Shown here: positions 13,984 to 19,826 of the stretch, piece after piece
Numbering within the stretch: position 1 is the stretch's first letter
Layout: each line of letters starts with the position of its first letter
DNA from: Cloacimonetes bacterium UBA4175
Lineage (GTDB): Bacteria > Cloacimonadota > Cloacimonadia > Cloacimonadales > Cloacimonadaceae
Reading direction: 5' to 3'
DNA length: 19,826 nucleotides
Assembly: GCA_002379855.1 (NCBI GenBank)
Contig: DFUX01000037.1
Span: forward strand, 1-19,826
Made by a program: the position numbers and the translations under genes
The notes under the pieces: model-generated
The model's input: only the letters and a program-made list of their open reading frames with translations
What the model was told of the DNA's origin: nothing
Databases searched by the model: none

Positions 13984-15099
13984 TTACTGCCGTTTTTAAA
14001 CTTAGCCTGTTCTTTCAACCAGGCATAGATAAAGCCATCCAGATCGCCATCCATGACTCTGTCCACCGTGCCCACCTCATGGTTGGTACGATGGTCTTTC
14101 ACCATCTGATAGGGTTGGAATACGTAGGATCGGATCTGATTACCCCACCCAATGTCTGTCTTGCTGGATTCTTCCTTCTTCTTCTCGGCATCCCTCTGCT
14201 CTTCATAATACTGGTACAGACGGGATTTGAGGATGTTCATGGCTTTTTCCCTGTTCTGGATCTGGGAGCGCTCATTTTGGCAACTGACCACAATTCCTGT
14301 GGGCTGATGGGTGATACGGACGGCTGAATCTGTGGTGTTAACATGCTGGCCACCGGCTCCGCTGGAACGGTAAGTGTCTATCTTCAGGTCTTTGGCATCG
14401 ATCTCAACTTCGATGTCATTGTCAAACTCAGGATACACATACACAGAAGCGAAAGAGGTCTGCCTTTTTCCTTGAGCGTTGAAAGGAGATATCCTCACCA
14501 ATCTGTGGATTCCTACCTCAGCCTTCAGCATCCCGTAGGCAAAATTGCCGCCCACTTCAACTGTTACGCTTTTGATGCCAGCCTCTTCTCCGGGCAGCAT
14601 GTCAATAATATTGAAAGAGTAATTATTCCGTTCAGCCCAGCGTGAATACATGCGCAAGAGCATCTCTGCCCAATCCTGGGCTTCAGTACCTCCAGCGCCC
14701 GCGTGGATACTGAAAACAGCGTCGTTGCGGTCATACTTGCCATTCAGGTAGCACTCAATCTCCGCTTTTTCTATGAACTGGCGCTGATTTTCCAGAGATT
14801 TGATGGCTTCACCGAAAAGATCTTCGTTAAAGTCCTCTTCCAGGAAAGAGATGTAGGTCTGCAGTTCATCTCTGAGGTTATCAAGGGTGTTGATGTGTTC
14901 TATCTGTTCATTGACCAGACTCAGCTGCTTGGTAATCTTTTTCGCTTCCGTCTGGTCTGTCCAAAAATCCGGACTGTTAACTTGCAGCTCCAGACGAGAT
15001 GCTATTTCTTCCTGTTTATCCCGATCAAAGTAACCTCCTGATCTCACCGATTTGTAAGATCATAGCCGAGGCTTCTTTTTTGTAATCAATGAATTCCAT
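13980..15099 (-). CDS. prfB: Peptide chain release factor 2, expressed by programmed +1 frameshift
   Basis: RF2 reads UGA and UAA stop codons and triggers peptide release on the ribosome. Translation starts at ATG 15099 and runs 24 codons (ending IGEIRRLL) to an in-frame TGA at 15027-15025. A +1 shift on CTT-TGA then enters the main frame at DRDKQEEIA, giving 372 residues. In this numbering the RF2-specific SPF tripeptide is at about 204-206 and the catalytic GGQ at about 249-251, within a residue of E. coli RF2. Without the shift, the body frame could begin only at a GTG (15047) inside the frameshift signal, which would lose the conserved N-terminus. The gene itself ends in TGA. It heads the operon and overlaps uppS by four bases. 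Confidence 0.97.
15025..15039 (-). promoter_or_regulatory. prfB programmed +1 frameshift site
   Basis: On the minus strand AGGAGG (15039-15034), TTA, the slippery CTT (15030-15028) and TGA (15027-15025) occur in exactly the layout of the E. coli site, with an internal Shine-Dalgarno three bases before CTT. The base after TGA is T. When RF2 is scarce, termination at TGA is slow and the tRNA on CTT slips to TTT, so RF2 synthesis rises. This is the known autoregulatory mechanism; only the sequence is observed here. Confidence 0.95.
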
Positions 15100-15137
15100 G
15101 CTTTATACCTAACTCAATAATCTTCCACTTATTTCCA

Positions 15138-15164
15138 ATTATCATGGCTGCCCCAATTTGTCAA
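15138..15164 (-). promoter_or_regulatory. Candidate sigma70-type promoter of the prfB operon
   Basis: On the minus strand a perfect TTGACA (15164-15159) is followed after 15 bases by GATAAT (15143-15138), about 40 bases before the prfB ATG. The spacing is two bases short of optimal; the alternative hexamer TAATTG at 17 bases is weaker. Confidence 0.4.
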
Positions 15165-15283
15165 TGCCAATATTTTTCATTGACAGGATAGGGATGTATT
15201 CGAGTCATGATCATACTATTGAATACATTGCCGTAACAGAAATTCGGGAATTAACATACAATTTTACTTCTGAGGTTTTATCA

Positions 15284-17713
15284 ATGGAATTATTAGGATT
15301 ACCGATATTATGGTTTGTTGCTCCCCTTGGAGCTTGCATGGCCTTGATCTTCGCGATGGTATTCTTCTATCAAGTAAAGAGCGCAAATCCAGGCAACAGC
15401 AAGATGATAGAGATTGCAACCTACGTGCGCGAGGGTGCGCGTGCCTATCTAAAACAACAATACAAGGGTGTCATTCTGTTTTTTATCGGGGCATTCATAG
15501 TTTTTCTGATAATGGCCTTGGGTCTAAAAGTGTTACACTGGTTGGTGCCCTTCGCTTTTCTAACGGGGGGATTTTTTAGCGGATTAGCTGGCTACATCGG
15601 CATGAACATGGCTACCCTGGCTTCCAACCGCACAGCGCAAGCTTGTTCGGAAAGTCTGAATAAAGGTTTGAAGATAGCCTTTAGGGGTGGAGCTGTGATG
15701 GGGCTAACAGTGGTTGGCCTGGCTTTGATCGACATCTCCATCTGGTTTTTCATGCTAAACCAGCTTCATTTTGAGTTGCATCAGATAACCGTTATCATGC
15801 TCAGTTTTGGCATGGGAGCATCGACCCAGGCCCTCTTCGCCCGTCTGGGCGGCGGCATTTTTACCAAAGCTGCTGATGTAGGTGCTGACCTGGTGGGAAA
15901 AGTGGAAGCCGAAATACCAGAAGACGACGTGCGCAATCCCGCCACCATAGCTGACAATGTGGGCGACAATGTTGGCGATGTTGCAGGTATGGGAGCGGAC
16001 CTTTACGAAAGCTATGCGGGATCGATTCTGGCAACCGCTGCCCTGGGGATGAGCGCGATCACCGCTCTGGGACCCAAGTTTACTGGCATGGCACTAAATT
16101 TCGTTATTGCGCCCATGGTTTTGGCGGGAATCGGTGCCCTGCTTTCCATCATCGGCGTCTTTATGGTGAGTACCAAGGAAGAAGCTGACACAAAAGACTT
16201 GATGTTTGCCCTCAACAAAAGCGTGTATGGAAGCTCTATTTTGATAGCCATCGTAGCATTTTTTGTTACCAAGCACCTGCTTCCCCCAGAATATTATTTT
16301 GGAGTTTTTATCTCAACCGTAATCGGCTTAGCTTGCGGAATTCTGATTGGCTTGTTCACCGAGCATGACACCTCCCACAGTTACCTTCCCACCAGAACTA
16401 TTGCCTCGCAAGGCAACTATGGCCCAGCTACAGTTATTTTGGAAGGATTAGCTGTAGGTATGAGATCTACTGCGGCTCCAGTGATCACCATAGTTGTCGG
16501 TATTCTGGGCGCGTTTATTTGCTCTCATGGATTTCAATCCATAGAAATGGGCTTGTACGGGATAGGTTTTGGCGCTGTTGGCATGCTCGCCACTCTGGGT
16601 GTCACACTGGCTATGGATGCCTTTGGGCCGATAGCCGATAATGCCGGTGGAAATGCGCAAATGGCAAACCTGCCCGACAATGTGCGCCAGATCACAGACA
16701 ATTTGGATAGTGTTGGTAACACCACAGCCGCCACCGGAAAGGGTTTCGCGATAGGTTCAGCGGCTCTCACTGCCATGGCATTGTTGGCAGCATATCTGGA
16801 AGAGGTGCGAACCGGCTTGATGCTTTGGGGCAACAGAAAAGGAATGGCTACACTGCTAAAGATTAATTACGGCGAAGGTCTGGTTAAGACTGTGCAGGTC
16901 AGCAAAGCTACGGTGGCAGATTTTATTAGTTTCTACGAAGTGCATGTTTTGAATCCCAAGTTCCTTTTGGGTGTTTTCATCGGCGCGATGGTAACCTTTG
17001 TGTTTTCCGCGCTAACCATCAAAGCTGTTGGTAAAGCCGCGGGAAAGATGGTTGAAGAGGTTCGCCGCCAGTTCAGGGAGATACCCGGAATTCTGCTTGG
17101 AACAGCCAAACCCGAATACGCCGAATGCGTAAAGATCGCCACGATCGGGGCTCAGCAACAGATGTTGTTGCCCGCGCTGGTTGGAATCCTGACCCCTGTT
17201 GTAACAGGTTTAATCCTGGGTGTTGCTGGAGTGTTGGGGACACTGGTTGGAGCTCTGGTCTGCGGTTTTGTGCTGGCCATCATGATGAACAACGCGGGCG
17301 GAGCCTGGGACAACGCCAAGAAATATGTGGAAACCGGCGAGTATGGAGGAAAGTCATCCCCTGCACACAAAGCTACTGTCGTTGGCGACACGGTTGGAGA
17401 CCCCTTCAAAGATACGGCGGGTCCCTGCATCAATATCCTCATCAAGCTTATGAGCATGGTTTCGATCGTGTTCGCAGGGCTTATAGTCGCATCCCCGCTT
17501 AAAGTAGAGACAATTCAACCTCCCTTCACAACTTTGAAAATAGAGACATCTCAACAAAACGAACTTGTCTTCATCGACAAAGACTGCCTGGACAAGCATG
17601 AGTGCGAAAACTGTCCTGCAATGCTTGAAGAATGCGCGGAAAATACCAGACAGGATAAACAACAGCCTTTGCCCATTGGTGGAGAGACACCTGACGCGCA
17701 AACCAGTCCTTAA
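15284..17713 (+). CDS. hppA: K+-dependent membrane-bound pyrophosphatase (Na+ or H+ pump)
   Basis: This 809-residue protein has about 16 membrane helices; it hydrolyses PPi and pumps cations out. Motifs seen: DVGADLVGKVE (Asp198), DDVRNPATIADNVGDNVGDVAG, GADLYES (Glu242), the second acidic site in MDAFGPIADNAGGNAQMA, GNTTAATGKG and the third in GGAWDNAKKYVE with GDTVGDPFKDTAGP. Ala482 and Gly485 in GNTTAATGKG mark the K+-dependent class. Glu242 in the ESYAG context resembles Na+-pumping members, so Na+ or mixed Na+/H+ transport is inferred. The ATG at 15284 has GAGG eight bases upstream and starts at the first helix. The open frame extends 42 codons further to 15158, but that part is hydrophilic and overlaps the prfB promoter. 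A soluble tail of about 70 residues with four Cys (768, 774, 777, 784) is unusual. Confidence 0.95.
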   Translation: MELLGLPILWFVAPLGACMALIFAMVFFYQVKSANPGNSKMIEIATYVREGARAYLKQQYKGVILFFIGAFIVFLIMALGLKVLHWLVPFAFLTGGFFSGLAGYIGMNMATLASNRTAQACSESLNKGLKIAFRGGAVMGLTVVGLALIDISIWFFMLNQLHFELHQITVIMLSFGMGASTQALFARLGGGIFTKAADVGADLVGKVEAEIPEDDVRNPATIADNVGDNVGDVAGMGADLYESYAGSILATAALGMSAITALGPKFTGMALNFVIAPMVLAGIGALLSIIGVFMVSTKEEADTKDLMFALNKSVYGSSILIAIVAFFVTKHLLPPEYYFGVFISTVIGLACGILIGLFTEHDTSHSYLPTRTIASQGNYGPATVILEGLAVGMRSTAAPVITIVVGILGAFICSHGFQSIEMGLYGIGFGAVGMLATLGVTLAMDAFGPIADNAGGNAQMANLPDNVRQITDNLDSVGNTTAATGKGFAIGSAALTAMALLAAYLEEVRTGLMLWGNRKGMATLLKINYGEGLVKTVQVSKATVADFISFYEVHVLNPKFLLGVFIGAMVTFVFSALTIKAVGKAAGKMVEEVRRQFREIPGILLGTAKPEYAECVKIATIGAQQQMLLPALVGILTPVVTGLILGVAGVLGTLVGALVCGFVLAIMMNNAGGAWDNAKKYVETGEYGGKSSPAHKATVVGDTVGDPFKDTAGPCINILIKLMSMVSIVFAGLIVASPLKVETIQPPFTTLKIETSQQNELVFIDKDCLDKHECENCPAMLEECAENTRQDKQQPLPIGGETPDAQTSP

Positions 17714-17767
17714 CCTGGAAGTTATTTTCCAGCGCTGATCTGAAAGAAAGACTTGAAGTAGATTGAC

Positions 17768-17801
17768 AACAAGTGGCGGAAATACACCGCCACTTGTTTT
17801 T
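17768..17801 (+). terminator. Intrinsic terminator of hppA
   Basis: AACAAGTGGCGG (17768-17779) pairs perfectly with CCGCCACTTGTT (17787-17798) around a seven-base loop, followed by TTT. It lies 55 bases after the hppA stop and separates the pump gene from the secreted protein gene. Confidence 0.9.
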
Positions 17802-17849
17802 GGCATGATGGGAAACTATCGTGTGCCAGTTCCGACACAAAAAAATGAA

Positions 17850-17879
17850 TTGACAGGATTTGATCCAACCAGGAATATT
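17850..17879 (+). promoter_or_regulatory. Candidate promoter of the Omp28-like gene
   Basis: TTGACA (17850-17855) is followed after 18 bases by AATATT (17874-17879), about 30 bases before the ATG. The -35 is perfect and the -10 matches four of six consensus bases. The -35 is part of an ATTGACAGGAT word that also occurs upstream of hppA. Confidence 0.35.
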
Positions 17880-17908
17880 GATACATTATAGATATCAAGG
17901 GAGTCACG

Positions 17909-19753
17909 ATGAAAAGACTTGTACTTCTCTTAATACTGACAGTTTTCACCCTGCTGTCAGCCCAAGGTACCAAGGATGTTTTGTTGAATGAAGATTTCGG
18001 CTCGGGCACATTCCCGCCCGCGGGCTGGACAATCAGCTCCAATGCTTCCAACTGGAGCGCTTACGCAAACAACAATGCGGGAGGCACAGCTCCCGAACTG
18101 AGATTTAGCTGGTCCCCCCAGTTCAGCGGCTCATCTTATTTTATCTCTCCCAGTTTCGACACCACGGGACACACCACCCTCTATCTCAATTTCAAGCAGA
18201 TGGTCGATCACTACGATTCGCCTTTCACCGTGGGAGTGGCATCCAGATCGAACAACGGAGCATGGAATACGGTCTGGAGCATCACTCCGGATGAAAGTGT
18301 CGGCCCTGAAACCAGGATGCTCACAATTAACAATGCTGATGTAGGCTCCAACAACTTCCAGTTCGCTTTCTTCTTCAGTGGTAGCTCTTACAATATAAAC
18401 TATTGGTTTATAGACGATGTCGTCCTCAAAACCCCTTTCCAGTTTGACCTTGCAGTCCTGAGCACCAATCTTGAACCCCAGGTATCTGGCGGTACCCCTT
18501 TGATTCCATCTTGCACCATAGTCAATCTGGGTACTGCCACTCTCATGGCTACAGTCTCGCTCGATATATTTCATGGAGATATCCTGGATGTCTCTTATCC
18601 AGACCACTATTCGGCTTCCATTTCATTGGGGGAGACTCAGGAAGTCAGTTTCCCCAGCTTCACACCTGCCGACAATGAGCTCTACAGGTTTGTCTTCTAC
18701 ATTTCCTCCCTGGAAGATGTGATCGACGCCGATCCGGAAAACAACCATCTCACCTACATGGTTAATACCTGGACCCGTGACAAACAGATGGTATTGCTTG
18801 AAATTGGTACTGGCGGCTGGTGCCAGTATTGCCCCGGAGCGGCGATGGGCGCCGATGACCTTGTCGCCGGTGGTTACAATGTTGCAGTTATCGAAAATCA
18901 CAACGGCGATCCTTATGCCAACGTCACCTCCAATGCCCGCAACGATTATTATTCCGTAGCTGGTTTTCCCACAGCCATAATTGACGGAATGTTGAAGATG
19001 GTGGGGGGTAGCAACAGCTCAAGCATGCTTCAATACTATCTTCCTCTCTATCAGCAGAGAAATGCCATCAAAGCCCCGCTGGACCTCCATATCTTTGGCG
19101 AAGCAACCCGTGAAGGCTACCTTATTACACTCAGAGTGGATAAGTACGGACGGATCGCTTCACCCAACCTTGTCTTACATCTGGCTTTGACCGAATCCAA
19201 TATCAACTACTCCTGGCAGGGGCAGACCCACCTGAACTTCGTGAACAGGATGATGTATCCCGACTACATTGGAACCATCATCGATCTGGTTGAGGCGCCC
19301 TTGGGTTCCACTGATTACTTGATCGCCGTAGATAAAGAGGCCAGTTGGGTGGCTGCCAATTGCGAGCTTGTGGCTTTTATTCAAAATCTTGATACCAAAG
19401 AGATCATTCAAGGCAACAAAGTCGCGCTCAACTCTCTCACGCCAGTTTCAAATGACGATCCCGGGGCGGTTCCTGCCGTCACGACCTTGGAAAGTATTTC
19501 TCCCAATCCCTTCAGGGAATCCGCCAGGATCAAATACTGCCTCAAAGACAACGCTAAAGTTGAAATATCCGTCTATAACATCAAGGGGCAGCTTGTGAAA
19601 AACCTTGTTTCAGATACCCTGCCTTCAGGCCAGCATTTCCTGGACTGGAACGGAATGGATAACAACGGCCAGTCCCTGGCCAGCGGAACCTATTTGGTGA
19701 GAATGAAAAGCGGCTCCACAGTCTGCACCCGCAAGATCATGCTTATCAAGTAA
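17909..19753 (+). CDS. Secreted Omp28/thioredoxin-like protein with C-terminal sorting domain
   Basis: This 614-residue exported protein has a signal peptide (1-18, cleavage after LSA). Residues 25-175 look like a cleaved-adhesin/choice-of-anchor beta-sandwich (DFGSGTFPPAGWT, FIDDVVLK). Residues 178-288 resemble a CARDB-type Ig domain. About 290-500 is an Omp28-like thioredoxin-fold region with WCQYCPGA (Cys305, Cys308) and GFPT, whose Pro354 would be the cis-proline. Residues 528-614 are the sorting module (ISPNPF, VEISVYNIKGQLVKN, W-NGMDNNGQSLASG, final RKIMLIK). A redox or folding function in the envelope is possible from the CxxC plus cis-Pro pair but unproven. AAGGGAG precedes the ATG by five bases. 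Transcribed separately from hppA. Confidence 0.85.
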   Translation: MKRLVLLLILTVFTLLSAQGTKDVLLNEDFGSGTFPPAGWTISSNASNWSAYANNNAGGTAPELRFSWSPQFSGSSYFISPSFDTTGHTTLYLNFKQMVDHYDSPFTVGVASRSNNGAWNTVWSITPDESVGPETRMLTINNADVGSNNFQFAFFFSGSSYNINYWFIDDVVLKTPFQFDLAVLSTNLEPQVSGGTPLIPSCTIVNLGTATLMATVSLDIFHGDILDVSYPDHYSASISLGETQEVSFPSFTPADNELYRFVFYISSLEDVIDADPENNHLTYMVNTWTRDKQMVLLEIGTGGWCQYCPGAAMGADDLVAGGYNVAVIENHNGDPYANVTSNARNDYYSVAGFPTAIIDGMLKMVGGSNSSSMLQYYLPLYQQRNAIKAPLDLHIFGEATREGYLITLRVDKYGRIASPNLVLHLALTESNINYSWQGQTHLNFVNRMMYPDYIGTIIDLVEAPLGSTDYLIAVDKEASWVAANCELVAFIQNLDTKEIIQGNKVALNSLTPVSNDDPGAVPAVTTLESISPNPFRESARIKYCLKDNAKVEISVYNIKGQLVKNLVSDTLPSGQHFLDWNGMDNNGQSLASGTYLVRMKSGSTVCTRKIMLIK

Positions 19754-19761
19754 GGCTCGCG

Positions 19762-19826
19762 TTTGCAAGTTGAGGTTAAGTCTATATCCTCCTTAGGTCA
19801 ACCTTATAATTTATAAGGATGACCTA
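19762..19826 (+). repeat. Dispersed hairpin/leader repeat, copy 3, truncated by the window edge
   Basis: It begins TTTGCAAG only eight bases after the preceding stop codon and shares TAAGTCTATAT and the GGTCA-CCTTA arm with copy 2. The hairpin AGGTCAACCTTATA (19795-19808) / TATAAGGATGACCT (19812-19825) has a 14-bp stem with one mismatch and a three-base loop. Its loop side is AT-rich, unlike copies 1 and 2. It may also serve as the 3' end structure of the upstream gene. Confidence 0.7.

Noticed and set aside
15025..15027. prfB as a pseudogene with a premature stop
   Set aside because: The TGA lies in the exact RF2 recoding context (AGGAGG-N3-CTT-TGA), and the body keeps all catalytic motifs.
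15158..15283. Longer N-terminus for the pyrophosphatase
   Set aside because: The extra 42 residues are hydrophilic, overlap the divergent prfB promoter, and the family starts at the first membrane helix. GAGG precedes the ATG at 15284.
1..19826. CRISPR, tRNA/rRNA, phage or defence genes
   Set aside because: I looked for regularly spaced repeats, cloverleaf-like sequences with CCA ends, and nuclease, helicase or toxin motifs, and found none that could be supported.

Overview
The window looks like a chromosomal segment from an uncultured FCB-group anaerobe, most likely Candidatus Cloacimonadota. This is inferred from the protein repertoire and was not tested by a search. The signs are a full-length pyruvate:ferredoxin oxidoreductase, a K+-dependent membrane pyrophosphatase of the kind seen in energy-limited fermenters, and three long secreted proteins that end in the same FlgD/Por-type C-terminal sorting module. 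There is no tRNA, rRNA, CRISPR array or phage. I also see no defence system or multi-gene novel machine. The interest lies in a recoding site, repeats and protein architecture.

Layout. Positions 1-602 are almost gene-free: a possible truncated gene start at the left edge, two dispersed repeat families, a 9-bp triplet repeat and a strong terminator. Next come three separate minus-strand units: a pirin (603-1436), a secreted FN3/sorting-domain protein (1701-3833) and nifJ (4247-7768). Each is closed by its own intrinsic terminator. A 406-bp gap before 8175 carries a second copy of the ~145-bp hairpin repeat.

From 15099 down to 8175 is a compact minus-strand operon: prfB, uppS, cdsA, a 1118-residue secreted repeat protein, then an EamA-type transporter. 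Spacings are -4, 5, 4 and 1 bases. The prfB start codon and first 24 codons lie in another frame. They are joined to the body by a textbook +1 frameshift site (AGGAGG TTA CTT TGA). The cluster joins translation termination, undecaprenyl and CDP-diacylglycerol lipid synthesis and an envelope protein.

Divergent from prfB is hppA (15284-17713), a sodium- or proton-pumping pyrophosphatase with an unusual Cys-rich tail, followed by a terminator. Last is a secreted Omp28/thioredoxin-like protein with the sorting module (17909-19753). A third copy of the hairpin repeat runs off the right edge. PFOR, with its reduced ferredoxin, and the PPi-driven pump together fit a fermentative energy metabolism.
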